Assembly: GCF_009208105.1 (NCBI RefSeq)
Contig: NZ_WFKL01000001.1
Span: forward strand, 4,526,001 to 4,590,000
Source: Rouxiella sp. S1S-2
GTDB lineage: Bacteria; Pseudomonadota; Gammaproteobacteria; Enterobacterales; Enterobacteriaceae
Length of the DNA stretch: 64,000 bases
Reading direction: 5' to 3'
The notes under the pieces were generated by a model. It was not told the DNA's origin. It was given only the letters and a program-made list of their open reading frames with translations, and did not search any database. Numbering within the stretch: position 1 is the first letter of the stretch; the number at the start of each line of letters is the position of its first letter. The translations under genes and the position numbers were made by a program. Positions 7,261 to 15,680 of the stretch are shown in pieces.

Positions 7261-8448
7261 TCAGTTCTGCGCTTTCCAACTGAGGAATTCGTCTCTTACC
7301 GCACGCAGCATCTCGGGGCTTTCAATGAGGTCAACGGCGGTCATGGCGAGAGCTTTTGCGGCATTGAGCATTGCCTCGAGTCCGGCGTCAGACCCAGCGG
7401 CTTCGGCAAATTCTGGGGTGTGCGGCATAACATCGCCGATGCGCAGATAAGGATGGATTGCAGCAGTGATTTGGCTGACGTTGCCGATATCAGATGAACC
7501 AATTCCGCCACTGCGCGGCGGTGGCACCACTTCAACGCCCAAAATATCGAGGTTTTGTTTGAAAAACTCGGCCAACATCAGGTTATTATTACGCTCAGCA
7601 TAGGTCAGCCCTTCTTCAATTTCTAGACGCGCACCGCTCATGTCCGCTGCACCCTGCGCCGCTGCGAAAACTTTAGCGCGTACCGTGGCCAGCCCTTTCA
7701 CGGTGTTGGCACGCAGCAGGAATTTTGCCTCGGCGTAGGCGGGCACAACATTGGTCGCGCTGCCGCCGTCGGTAATGATTCCGTGCACCCGCACATCGTC
7801 GGTAAACAACTGGCGCAGCGCATTAATACCGACAAAAGTGTGGATCACGGCGTCGAGCGCGCTAATGCCGTTTTGCGGGGCAGAGGCTGCATGCGCCGCC
7901 TTGCCATAAAACTTGAATACGGCATCAACGCAGGCCAGTCCGCCGCGAACGACCATCGTTTTGTCGCGCGGATGGAACATCATCACCGCGTCGTGATCGT
8001 CAAAAATGCCTTTTTCAGCGAGGATAATCTTGCCTCCGCCCTCTTCTTCCGCCGGCGTTCCTATCACTTCAAGCCGCCCACTCAGCTCAGGAAAACCGGT
8101 TTTTAAGGCCAGCGCAGCGGCTATTGATGCGGTGCCTATCAGGTTATGCCCACAGGCGTGACCCAATCCGACCAGCGCGTCGTATTCCGCCAGCAGGGCG
8201 ATAGTCGGCCCCGGTTTGCCGCTGTCGTAGGTAGCGCGAAACGCAGTAGGCAAATCGCCTAGCCTTTCCTCTATCTGAAATCCGGCCTCACGCAAAGGGG
8301 AAATCAGCGCCGTGGCGGACTCAAATTCTTCAAAACTCAGCTCGGGATTAGCATGAATCGTTAACGCCAAATGTTTAAGACGAGGAGCCAGACTGTCGAC
8401 GGTATAAATAATTTTATCTTTTTGACCCTTTTTGGTGCATTCGGACAT
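7261..8448 (-). CDS. M20-family amidohydrolase/peptidase (AbgB/PM20D2-like)
   Basis: The 395-residue protein belongs to the M20 family, in the subgroup of aminobenzoyl-glutamate hydrolase AbgB and the PM20D2 dipeptidases. Metal ligands can be read as the HACGHN motif (about 137-142), the Glu-rich PAEEEGGGK motif (about 172-180), MMFHPR, and a C-terminal HTPEF. The dimerisation domain occupies about 190-305. Such enzymes cut amide bonds of N-acylated or small peptidic substrates; the true substrate is unknown. There is no signal peptide, so it acts in the cytoplasm. It is the first gene of the M20 - binding protein - M28 run and is divergent from the LysR gene at 8675, its likely regulator. 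Confidence 0.87.
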   Translation of the reverse strand: MSECTKKGQKDKIIYTVDSLAPRLKHLALTIHANPELSFEEFESATALISPLREAGFQIEERLGDLPTAFRATYDSGKPGPTIALLAEYDALVGLGHACGHNLIGTASIAAALALKTGFPELSGRLEVIGTPAEEEGGGKIILAEKGIFDDHDAVMMFHPRDKTMVVRGGLACVDAVFKFYGKAAHAASAPQNGISALDAVIHTFVGINALRQLFTDDVRVHGIITDGGSATNVVPAYAEAKFLLRANTVKGLATVRAKVFAAAQGAADMSGARLEIEEGLTYAERNNNLMLAEFFKQNLDILGVEVVPPPRSGGIGSSDIGNVSQITAAIHPYLRIGDVMPHTPEFAEAAGSDAGLEAMLNAAKALAMTAVDLIESPEMLRAVRDEFLSWKAQN

Positions 8449-8674
8449 GATTTTTCCCTGAGCAAGTGCAGATTACGCCTTAATTTGCGGCTTTTTTCTG
8501 ATAGAAATAGGAGGTTCTTCTCAACATCTACCACAAATAGGGGATTTTTAGGCGACCGTCCAATTAAGTGTTTTTATCTGCAGACGCTTTCATGCAAAAA
8601 TTATTTTATGACACTTTTCTAAGCACAGCGCTGAGCGGCTTATTCAAGCCGGGCGGACATCGGGGAAATAAGGT

Positions 8675-9529
8675 ATGAATGAAAAAGACTGGCTGACCGT
8701 TCTCAGCGTGTATCAGCATAAGAATATTACCCGCGCCGCCGAGCAGCTTTATAGTTCACAGCCCGCCCTGAGTTATCGGCTTAAGCAAATAGAGCGCAAG
8801 CTGGCCATTCGCCTGTTCGACGACGGACACAAGGGCCTGGTGTTTAGTGCGCAGGGGGAATATCTGGCGCAGCATGCGCAAAAAGTTCTGCGCGATTTAC
8901 AGCTGCTCAAGGAAAATCTGCACAGTCTGGAGATGGCGCAGCAGGGCGAGATTTCTATCGGCGTTTCCAGTAATTATGCCGCGTATCGACTGCCGCCGCT
9001 GCTTAGCCGTTTTCGGCTGTCGCACCCTGGTATTCGCATTAATTTAATGAGCGGACTGAGCGAAGAAATATTCACCCTGCTGCAGCGCGGCGATATTGAT
9101 ATCGCCATCGTCAAAGACGACTATCACTGGAAAGAAGGCAAAGACTTGATTGATGAGGATGATTATTTATTGATAAGTCAGCAAGATTTCGATTTCGCCC
9201 TGTTGCCACATTTGCCGCAAATTCGCATTGTTCACGGCCAGCATGTCACACAGCTGCTCGAAAGGTGGTGGAACGCTAATTTCTCTCATGCGCCTAACAT
9301 TGCCATGACCGTCGACAAACTTGAAGTCTGTTTGGGAATGGTCACGCACGGCCTGGGATACGCGATTATTTCGAGCTATTTACCCCTGCCAGAAAGCCTT
9401 TATCGCCGCCCCATTTCTCTGGAGGGCCAACAGGTTAAAAACCGTACCTGGCTGCTTTATCGGCATAATATTGAGTCATCTCCGGTTATGCAGTCCTTTA
9501 TTCACATTCTCAAGAGCACTCCGCTTTAA
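8675..9529 (+). CDS. LysR-family transcriptional regulator
   Basis: The 284-residue protein has the LysR winged HTH at residues 5-62 (NITRAAEQLYSSQPALSYRLKQIERKLAIRLF) and a LysR substrate-binding domain (about 90-284: GEISIGVSSNYAAYRLPPLLSRF). The 226-bp gap between it and the M20 gene is the shared promoter region; by the usual LysR arrangement it controls the M20/binding-protein/M28 run. Inducer unknown. I did not find a convincing T-N11-A dyad by eye. The hydroxylase gene starts 50 bp after the stop on the same strand, so read-through into it is possible. Confidence 0.9.
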   Translation: MNEKDWLTVLSVYQHKNITRAAEQLYSSQPALSYRLKQIERKLAIRLFDDGHKGLVFSAQGEYLAQHAQKVLRDLQLLKENLHSLEMAQQGEISIGVSSNYAAYRLPPLLSRFRLSHPGIRINLMSGLSEEIFTLLQRGDIDIAIVKDDYHWKEGKDLIDEDDYLLISQQDFDFALLPHLPQIRIVHGQHVTQLLERWWNANFSHAPNIAMTVDKLEVCLGMVTHGLGYAIISSYLPLPESLYRRPISLEGQQVKNRTWLLYRHNIESSPVMQSFIHILKSTPL

Positions 9530-9578
9530 GCCTTTTCGTGAACTATGCTTAGGACAACCTATTCATGGAGCAACGGAC

Positions 9579-10874
9579 ATGACTCTTGATCTTATTGGCG
9601 TCGGCATCGGCCCTTTCAATCTCAGTCTTGCGGCGATGGCCAAGGACAGTGGCCTGATTCAGAGTGCTTTTTTTGATGCCAACCGCGAGTTCGGCTGGCA
9701 TCCTGGCATGCTGCTGCCCACCGCCACGATGCAGACCTACGTTCTACAGGATTTAGTCACCACGGTTTCCCCGCGCAGCGAATTCTCATTTATTAATTAC
9801 CTGGTGGAGCGCAAGAAAATCTATCGTTTTCTCGCCACCGAGCAGTTGACCATCAGCCGCGATGAATTTTCAGACTATTTGCTGTGGGCCTGCAAAAAAA
9901 TGTCGAATTTGCACTTCTCACATCCGGTAGAAAATATCGATTTTAACGACCGCGACAAGTGTTTTCAGGTGCAAACGCCTGAAGGAGAATATCGCGCGCG
10001 GCATATCTGCTTGGGCACAGGTCATGCGCCCTGGACCCCGCTTTCAGCGCGTTCAGCGCTAGGGGAAAACTGTTTTCACGCCGCAGAGATTGAGCTGCTG
10101 GAGCCAGACTTTAACGGCAAAAGAGTGATGATCGTTGGTGGCGGCCAAAGTGGAGCAGATATCATGCTCAATACCTTGGACGGACATTGGGGAGAACCGG
10201 CACACCTCGCCTGGCTGTCGCGGCGGCCTAATTTTCAACCGTTGGACGAGTCGATATTTACCAATGAATATTTCACGCCCGAATACGTCAACTATTTCTA
10301 CACCCTGCCCGACGAAGTCAGACAGGAAGAGATAAAAACGCAAAAGTTACCGTCGGACGGCATCAGCTATCACACGCTGGAAAAGATTTATCATCATCTT
10401 TACCACAGATTCGACGTGCTGCAGCAGCCGAGAAACGTCTCACTGTTGCCACACAGAGCGCTGAAAAACGTTACGCGGACCGCCGAGGACCGTTTCCAAC
10501 TGCTGGCTACTCACGGTCTAAGCCAATGCGAAGAGCATTTTGAGGCGGATATTGTGATTTTAGCCACCGGTTATCGACCCGCACTGCCTGACTATCTCGC
10601 GCCACTGCTCGAACGTATCCCCTATGACCAAGAGCAGCATCTGCCGCTGGAGGCCAATTTTAATCTTCGCTGGAACGGGCCTGAGACTAACCGTATTTAC
10701 GCGGTAAATGCGGGAATACACAGCCACGGCGCGGCCGAAGGCCAGCTGACATTAACCGCCTGGCGATCGGCAAAAATTATCAATCATCTGCTTGGACAGG
10801 CGTTCTACGATATCCGCCCCTGTGAGTCGCTGGTTCAGTGGTGGCCCAATAAAAAAGACCACGTTAAACGGTGA
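9579..10874 (+). CDS. SidA/IucD/PvdA-family L-lysine N6- or L-ornithine N5-monooxygenase, orphan
   Basis: This 431-residue flavin-dependent N-hydroxylase adds a hydroxyl to the side-chain amine of lysine or ornithine, normally the first step to a hydroxamate siderophore. Visible motifs are the FAD-binding GVGIGPFNLSLAA at the N-terminus, the substrate/FAD segment PGMLLPTATMQTYVLQDLVTT, the NADPH-binding GGGQSGADI near residue 190, and the late ATGYRP. The start is the ATG at 9579 with GGAG 8 nt upstream; the open frame extends 258 bp further into lysR but without an RBS. No NIS synthetase, acyltransferase, NRPS or siderophore receptor lies in the window, and no Fur-like site is evident upstream. 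It converges on and overlaps phzF by 11 bp. Confidence 0.9.
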   Translation: MTLDLIGVGIGPFNLSLAAMAKDSGLIQSAFFDANREFGWHPGMLLPTATMQTYVLQDLVTTVSPRSEFSFINYLVERKKIYRFLATEQLTISRDEFSDYLLWACKKMSNLHFSHPVENIDFNDRDKCFQVQTPEGEYRARHICLGTGHAPWTPLSARSALGENCFHAAEIELLEPDFNGKRVMIVGGGQSGADIMLNTLDGHWGEPAHLAWLSRRPNFQPLDESIFTNEYFTPEYVNYFYTLPDEVRQEEIKTQKLPSDGISYHTLEKIYHHLYHRFDVLQQPRNVSLLPHRALKNVTRTAEDRFQLLATHGLSQCEEHFEADIVILATGYRPALPDYLAPLLERIPYDQEQHLPLEANFNLRWNGPETNRIYAVNAGIHSHGAAEGQLTLTAWRSAKIINHLLGQAFYDIRPCESLVQWWPNKKDHVKR

Positions 10875-11745
10875 GCGTACCGTCGATTATTGTGCAGGTT
10901 TCGCCTCCTATCCACGGCTGACCTTGCTCATAGCGCACAAACACTCTGCCGTCCCGCTGGCGTTGAGTGCCCTGACGAACGCGATATTGACGAGACGTTT
11001 CGCCACCGTCGGGGAAGTCAAGCATGGCAAGCACGCGCGCCAGACAGGCATTCGCGCTGCCGGTAACCGGGTCTTCTACCAACTGCGATTGCTCAATAAA
11101 CAGCGCCCGTAGCTCATAGTCCAGCGTATTATCATTCAAGCACGGGCCATACGGCGCGATGCCGTTAACCTGCGTTTGCTTTTGCAGTTCCGCCAAGGCA
11201 GCCGCATCAACATTGAGCTGCAAACAGGCTTCGGCGCTTGGCATTCTCACCACCAGCCAGCGAATGCCCATATCTACGATGTACGCTTCAAAGCCTGATG
11301 CTCGCGGCGTGTTTTTCAGCGTATCCTCCAGCAGTGCAACGCTTTCTGGAGCCAGAACAGTAATGTTGACCGCCGGTGCGCCAAAGGCCAGTCCGCCCTC
11401 AGGCAGTTGATTGACAGGCACCAGCCCCACGCCACACTGCTGAACCAACTGTCCCGGCGTTTTAGGTATCAATCCTGTCTCGAGCAGCGCGTGCGCCGTG
11501 CCCAGCGTAGGATGACCGGCGAAAGGCAACTCGTAGTCTGGAGTAAAGATTCGCACCAGATAGTCGGCGATGGGGTTGGTCGGCGGCAGAACAAAGGTCG
11601 TTTCTGAAAGGTTGGTCCACCGGGCAATCGCCTGCATTTGCGCATCGTCAAGACCTTCAGCCTCAAGGATAACGGCCAACGGGTTACCCTTCAGCGGTTG
11701 GGCGGTAAAAACATCAACCTGTTTAAAACGACGTTTAACTGACAT
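10864..11745 (-). CDS. PhzF-family isomerase/epimerase-like protein
   Basis: This 293-residue member of the PhzF (diaminopimelate-epimerase-like) fold begins with the typical VDVFTAQPLKGNPLAVILEAEGLDDAQMQAIARWTNLSETTFV; the glutamate in LSETTF is the conserved catalytic acid of PhzF. GHPTLGTAHALL and DPVTGSANACL complete the two halves of the active site. No other phenazine genes are present, so it is one of the common orphan YddE/YHI9-type proteins whose substrates are not known. A ribosome-binding AGGTG precedes the ATG. Its 3' end overlaps the hydroxylase gene in the opposite direction, and the CYTH gene lies 45 bp upstream on the same strand. Confidence 0.88.
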   Translation of the reverse strand: MSVKRRFKQVDVFTAQPLKGNPLAVILEAEGLDDAQMQAIARWTNLSETTFVLPPTNPIADYLVRIFTPDYELPFAGHPTLGTAHALLETGLIPKTPGQLVQQCGVGLVPVNQLPEGGLAFGAPAVNITVLAPESVALLEDTLKNTPRASGFEAYIVDMGIRWLVVRMPSAEACLQLNVDAAALAELQKQTQVNGIAPYGPCLNDNTLDYELRALFIEQSQLVEDPVTGSANACLARVLAMLDFPDGGETSRQYRVRQGTQRQRDGRVFVRYEQGQPWIGGETCTIIDGTLTV

Positions 11746-11790
11746 AACACCTGCTTTTATGAAAGAAATAGGGGCGGAGAGAGTGGGTTA

Positions 11791-12318
11791 TCACAGGGGG
11801 TGCTGCTGCCGATGATTGAGCAAATCGACATAGGCCTGATCCACCAGTTCTTGACGCTGAATTTGCAAACGCTCAAGTAAATCCTCTGCGATAGCAATAC
11901 CTTGCGCTTCAGTTTCATCTTCGTCCAACACGACTTCAAATTCAAGAAAATCACCGAGTCCCTGGACGCGGTCAAGATGCAAACGGGTTTGTCCGACCCT
12001 AAACAGCGTGCGCTGCTTAATAACGCGACCGGCACTGCCCAAGGCTAAGGTCAGCGTTTCGCGCAGTCCGTTCGGATCCTGAGTTTCAGAAAGAGAATAG
12101 AAACTGGTTTTAGGGCCAGCCTGATCCACCCGCCGATAAAAGATAAGTTCGCCGCGGTCTACAGCCAGCGTACGCAGTTTCAAACGGCCATTCGGACAAA
12201 CAAAAAAGGTGTCATCCTGTTCTATGATGTCGGGAATGCCGTCGGCCAGCAGGGCTATTTCGGCGTAAAGAGCAGAAAAGTCGTCAATTCGTGCTTTGAT
12301 TTCAATATTACGGGCCAT
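11791..12318 (-). CDS. CYTH-domain protein (class IV adenylate cyclase/CyaB-like)
   Basis: The CYTH signature ExExK appears at the very start as EIKAR (MARNIEIKARI). Tunnel-lining charged strands follow: GRLKLRTL, ELIFYRRVDQ, GPKTSFYSL, TLFRVGQTRLHLDRVQGLGDFLEFEVVLDE. CYTH enzymes act on triphosphates: class IV adenylate cyclase, thiamine triphosphatase or tripolyphosphatase. The short size and the VQGLGDFLEFE segment favour the CyaB-like branch, but activity cannot be read from sequence. I chose the second ATG (12318, 175 residues), which has GGAG 6-7 nt upstream; the first ATG at 12330 has no clear RBS. It lies upstream of phzF in the same orientation. Confidence 0.85.
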   Translation of the reverse strand: MARNIEIKARIDDFSALYAEIALLADGIPDIIEQDDTFFVCPNGRLKLRTLAVDRGELIFYRRVDQAGPKTSFYSLSETQDPNGLRETLTLALGSAGRVIKQRTLFRVGQTRLHLDRVQGLGDFLEFEVVLDEDETEAQGIAIAEDLLERLQIQRQELVDQAYVDLLNHRQQHPL

Positions 12319-12464
12319 GGCAAACTCCATAAAAGGCGGGAATAACTCAGTTTATCATTGCATTATGAACGCACAAATTCGGAAGACGATTTGCTGTTGA
12401 TTAAGCGCAGTAACCCTATAAACTCATTGGCATTACGCACCCAGGCCGGAGGCCAGAGTCAAGA

Positions 12465-12905
12465 ATGATATGGATTATGATTGCTGCACTGGTGGTGGTT
12501 TTTGTTGTCGGCTATTGGATTATGACCGCAGATACCAGAAAGGCTAACGATTCACTGGCCAGTTTATTAAAGATAAAACCGGTTTATATTGATTCGATGC
12601 TGCTGGAGATGGGCAAACGGCAGAGCGCGATGTTTATTCGCTCGATTAGCGGGGGATACGCAGAAGAGATCCGCAAAGCGGCTTATATCGTGTTTATTTA
12701 TCATACGTTCATCAAAGATGCCTCTGACGAGAATATTACCCACTGGCGCAACGTGTTGGTTCGCGCTCATCTCGATCCTGTGCTGACCAGTGAGCACGCC
12801 GAGCTGGCGTTATTTTACTTCGCCGAACTCGATATTGAACCGTTCGAGCTGGCGCAGTTTCGCCGCACTTACAACGAAACCTTTAATCAAATTCACCTGG
12901 TTTAA
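12465..12905 (+). CDS. yicN: DUF1198 membrane-anchored protein, YicN-like
   Basis: The 146-residue protein has one N-terminal transmembrane segment (residues 2-20, IWIMIAALVVVFVVGYWIM) and a predominantly helical soluble part. The opening residues, the MGKRQSAMF block and the C-terminal FRRTYNETFNQ match my recollection of E. coli YicN (DUF1198). Function is not known; orientation with the soluble part in the cytoplasm is inferred. It stands alone between the CYTH gene (divergent) and ygaC (convergent). Confidence 0.75.
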   Translation: MIWIMIAALVVVFVVGYWIMTADTRKANDSLASLLKIKPVYIDSMLLEMGKRQSAMFIRSISGGYAEEIRKAAYIVFIYHTFIKDASDENITHWRNVLVRAHLDPVLTSEHAELALFYFAELDIEPFELAQFRRTYNETFNQIHLV

Positions 12906-12955
12906 ACACAACCCATCCGAACCTTCCCCCGAAAGGGGAAGGGACATATTTGGGC

Positions 12956-13291
12956 TTATCTGAAGACGTTATCCAGATAGTTGCTCAGGATCTGGCGTGA
13001 GCTGAAACCGTGGCAAATGCCATAATAAACAACGGCTTCACTTTCCAGGTCGAGAGGAAATTGGGTGTAAACGTGACTGCTACGAGAAGACGCCGTCGGT
13101 TCAGCAAATCGTTCACTGCGCTCTTTCATTGCAGGGTGAATAACCAACGCCGTGCGACCAAAACGCGCTTCTCGATTGACATAAACATAGTGCTCGCCTC
13201 GGCGATAACCATAGGCTTTATCGTCAATAAAATCTCGTTCGAATCCGGATGTTTCTAACACTTTTGCCACTTCATCGGGCCGTAAATACAT
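12956..13291 (-). CDS. ygaC: DUF2002 protein YgaC
   Basis: The 111-residue protein starts [17 protein letters not shown] and contains [27 protein letters not shown], which matches E. coli YgaC closely. It is soluble with no signal. Function is not established; in E. coli the gene is under Fur control, but I see no clear Fur box in the upstream gap here. Its position before ygaM and nrdHIEF agrees with the E. coli order, except that an MFS transporter gene is inserted in between. Confidence 0.88.
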   Translation of the reverse strand: MYLRPDEVAKVLETSGFERDFIDDKAYGYRRGEHYVYVNREARFGRTALVIHPAMKERSERFAEPTASSRSSHVYTQFPLDLESEAVVYYGICHGFSSRQILSNYLDNVFR

Positions 13292-13424
13292 GGTTTGTCC
13301 TCGCTATCTAAACCGCATGGCGACCTTACCGCAATAAATCTGTCAAACAATGCATTTAGCCTTAATTCACGGCTATTTAGGAATTATCTAAGCTTTTGCC
13401 AGCAGGATCATTTAAATTTTTGCC

Positions 13425-14621
13425 CTATTCGTTTTGCTTTTTGCGATTCTCAATACGCATCATTTTAAGCGTGATCACTATCGCCAACATCACCATGAAT
13501 GAGGCGGCAAGATAGATTGACGGCGTGCCAAAATGTGAAATCACCAGACCAGCCACCGGGCCAGTAATGCCCAGGCCGAGGTCCAGAAATGCCGAGTATG
13601 TTCCCAAGGCCGTGCCCTGATTTTGCTGGGGCACCTGCTTCACCGCCTCTACGCCCAGCGCAGGAAAAATAAGCGAGAAACCCGAACCGGTAAGAAACGC
13701 GCCGATTTCAACGCTGAACGGGCTGTGCCCCTGCCAAATCATCAACAGGCCAATAATTTCTATCAGAAAAGACACAACGGACACTTTCAGGCCGCCGAAG
13801 CGCGCAATATTGCTGCCAAATATTAATCGCATGCCGACAAAGCCCATGCTGAACAGGGTCAGGGTAAACGCCGCGCCTTCCCAGCCTTTGTCTGCATAAT
13901 AGAGGGTGATAAAGGTGGCAATCACGCCAAAACCAATGGTCCCGAAGCCCAATCCCAGACCGTGCATCCAAATTTTCCCCACCACGGCGCGAAAGGCGAT
14001 ACGCTTACCGGTGACCACAGTAATGGCCTGCTTTGTCGAAGCCAGAGCGATGGCAAGCACAGCAATAATCATCACCAAGCCCGCTACGCCAAGCAGTCCC
14101 CAATGCAGGTTAAGCAGCACGCCCAGCGGCGCGCCCACGGCCATTGCGCCATAGGTTGCCACCCCGTTCCATGAGATGACTCGTCCAGTGTGAATAGGAT
14201 TGGTCGCGCCAATTCCCCATAAAATAGTGCCCGTAGCGGCAAAACTTTCGCCTACGCCCAAAAATATGCGACCAAAGCACAACAGAATCAGACTAAGCAC
14301 CGGGATAGCGCTGCTTAAAAAGGCCAATACGTAGAACAGTCCACTGATGCCACAGCAGGCCAGTCCGAAAATAACCACCTTTTTAGGGCCAATGTTGTCA
14401 GCGAAACGTCCGGCGTGAGGACGACTGGCAAGCGTGGCGAAATACTGCACGCTGATAATCAGTCCCGCCAGAACCGAGTTGAAACCGAGCTTGCCGTGAA
14501 CGAATCCGGGCAGTACCGCGAGGGGTAAACCGATGCTCAAATAGCAAACAAATGTGAAAATGACTATCGACAGTATGCGCTTATTTAACTGTAAATTAGT
14601 TTGAAACTTACTTGGGGACAT
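13425..14621 (-). CDS. MFS transporter, YhhS/YfcJ-like
   Basis: This 398-residue major facilitator protein has about 12 hydrophobic segments. The loop 2-3 motif reads ASRPHAGRFADNIGPKK (residues 66-82), close to the MFS signature, and GRIFLGVGESFAATGTILWGIG is typical of the YhhS/YfcJ group. Those carriers export sugars or drug-like compounds; the substrate here is not known. The basic tail (MRIENRKKQNE) lies in the cytoplasm. It interrupts the ygaC - ygaM pair and runs divergent from ygaM, with a 357-bp regulatory gap. Confidence 0.87.
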   Translation of the reverse strand: MSPSKFQTNLQLNKRILSIVIFTFVCYLSIGLPLAVLPGFVHGKLGFNSVLAGLIISVQYFATLASRPHAGRFADNIGPKKVVIFGLACCGISGLFYVLAFLSSAIPVLSLILLCFGRIFLGVGESFAATGTILWGIGATNPIHTGRVISWNGVATYGAMAVGAPLGVLLNLHWGLLGVAGLVMIIAVLAIALASTKQAITVVTGKRIAFRAVVGKIWMHGLGLGFGTIGFGVIATFITLYYADKGWEGAAFTLTLFSMGFVGMRLIFGSNIARFGGLKVSVVSFLIEIIGLLMIWQGHSPFSVEIGAFLTGSGFSLIFPALGVEAVKQVPQQNQGTALGTYSAFLDLGLGITGPVAGLVISHFGTPSIYLAASFMVMLAIVITLKMMRIENRKKQNE

Positions 14622-14858
14622 GGACTAGCCTGGATGTAGATCACAGTTTTGTGGAATTCACAGCATAAACAGGTTTTTCCATGCTGCAAATGAAAAAACG
14701 TTTTAAAAATGTCATCAATTGTCTGACTGACGCCTATTTTGCAGAAAAATCCGAGCCAGCAGAGTTAAGTCCTCGTCACTAATGAAGAAAATCACACGCT
14801 ATAACTCTCTTTTCACCTCACATTACTCTGTTTTGTGGGTGATTATTGAGCGATCCCA

Positions 14859-14874
14859 CGTGATATCGGTCACA
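14859..14874. promoter_or_regulatory. CRP-like site upstream of ygaM
   Basis: CGTGATATCGGTCACA differs from the CRP consensus TGTGA-N6-TCACA only at the first base. It lies about 105 bp before the ygaM start in the 357-bp gap shared with the divergent MFS gene. Apart from this site and the promoter next to it, the gap holds no ORF I can support. Confidence 0.5.
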
Positions 14875-14889
14875 TAGCCCTATTTTGGG

Positions 14890-14901
14890 CTATGCTTTTA
14901 A
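14890..14901 (+). promoter_or_regulatory. Candidate sigma-S type -10 element for ygaM
   Basis: CTATGCTTTTAA resembles the RpoS extended -10 (CTATACTTAA). It lies about 80 bp upstream of ygaM and just after the CRP-like site. E. coli ygaM is, as I recall, stationary-phase induced, which fits. Confidence 0.35.
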
Positions 14902-14978
14902 CAGGCCGATAAAAAAGTGAACCGTGAGTATTATCCGATACCCCGTTCTAAACAAAATGTTCAAACATGGAGAGCTTA

Positions 14979-15287
14979 ATGTTTAAGAAATCAGAAAAAA
15001 TCGAGCGTGATGCAGACCAGGACATTACTTTGCTGGCCGATACCTTGGATGAAGTGTTGAAATCCGGTAACTCGAAGACTAAAGATGAGTTGGAGAAAAT
15101 TCGCGGCAAGGCAGAAGGCGTACTGCGCGATGCCCGTGCCCGTTTCAACGGCAATACCAATCTTACTCAGCATGCCCGTGACGCAGCTAACCAAGCGACG
15201 GATTACGTTAAAGAAAACCCATGGCACGGCGTCGGTGTGGGTGCCGCAGTCGGTATCGTGCTGGGTGTGCTGCTGGCTCGTAAGTAG
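14979..15287 (+). CDS. ygaM: YgaM, ElaB/YqjD-type DUF883 ribosome/membrane-anchor protein
   Basis: This small helical protein of 102 residues ends in a single C-terminal membrane segment (GVGVGAAVGIVLGVLLARK) preceded by ENPWHG, the hallmark of the DUF883 (ElaB, YqjD, YgaM) family. These tail-anchored inner-membrane proteins bind ribosomes or protect cells in stationary phase. The amphipathic helical part (DITLLADTLDEVLK...) is likely coiled coil. I chose the ATG at 14979 (MFKKSEK), with GGAG 6 nt upstream and matching E. coli YgaM; the ATG at 14967 gives four more residues. Two terminators follow. Confidence 0.87.
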   Translation: MFKKSEKIERDADQDITLLADTLDEVLKSGNSKTKDELEKIRGKAEGVLRDARARFNGNTNLTQHARDAANQATDYVKENPWHGVGVGAAVGIVLGVLLARK

Positions 15288-15297
15288 CCTCACAGGC

Positions 15298-15327
15298 GGC
15301 ACTCTGACGCCAGAGTGGTTTTTTTGC
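15298..15327 (+). terminator. Intrinsic terminator after ygaM
   Basis: Stem CACTCTG/CAGAGTG with a short loop, followed by GGTTTTTTT. It directly follows the ygaM stop. Confidence 0.85.
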
Positions 15328-15344
15328 GGTAAATGATAATGCTT

Positions 15345-15388
15345 TAAAAGCCCCAATGCCGGATCGCCCGCATTGGGGCTTTTTTATT
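15345..15388 (+). terminator. Second terminator, tandem with the first
   Basis: A 14-bp stem (AAAAGCCCCAATGC with its complement) around a 10-nt loop, ending in TTTTTT. The arms are symmetrical enough to act in both directions. No gene lies between it and the first terminator. Confidence 0.85.
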
Positions 15389-15502
15389 TTGCAAGTAAAA
15401 ATCGCTCAATATTCGAACAACCTCACCTTTACAAAAAATCTTTAAAATACCGAAATAAAGCTAAGCCAGATTCCATGCGGCTTCACGGCCCTTTCCGGCC
15501 AA

Positions 15503-15518
15503 ATGATAATCAATCATT
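15503..15518. promoter_or_regulatory. Fur-box-like element upstream of nrdH
   Basis: ATGATAATCAATCATT is a 7-1-7-like dyad resembling the Fur consensus. A second Fur-like core, TTGATAATTATCA, lies at 15543-15555 between the two NrdR-like boxes. nrdHIEF is Fur-repressed in enterobacteria, so the element is in the expected place. The 15288-15680 stretch otherwise holds the two terminators and the nrd promoter region. Confidence 0.5.
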
Positions 15519-15526
15519 CAAAAAGC

Positions 15527-15567
15527 CTATATCTAGTTGGGTTGATAATTATCACCACTACATCTAG
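15527..15567. promoter_or_regulatory. Paired NrdR-like boxes 31 bp apart
   Basis: CTATATCTAG at 15527-15536 and CTACATCTAG at 15558-15567 are near-identical and exactly 31 bp apart. NrdR boxes of ribonucleotide reductase operons are pairs separated by about three helical turns. The Fur-like core TTGATAATTATCA lies between them. Repression of nrdHIEF by NrdR(dATP) is inferred. Confidence 0.65.
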
Positions 15568-15680
15568 TATTCTTTTGGTCGACAGCGGATAACCCTTCGA
15601 TACTCATCTTACGGCTTATTTCCTGCATAACAGGCAGAACATAAGCCGTAAACAATTCAGTCATCTTACCCTAAAGGTAA

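Noticed and set aside
9321..9578. An 86-codon N-terminal extension of the N-hydroxylase
   Set aside because: It overlaps the end of the lysR gene; the ATG at 9579 has an RBS and begins the FAD motif.
15373..15567. A 64-codon frame upstream of nrdH
   Set aside because: It starts inside a terminator hairpin, has no RBS and covers the Fur- and NrdR-like sites.
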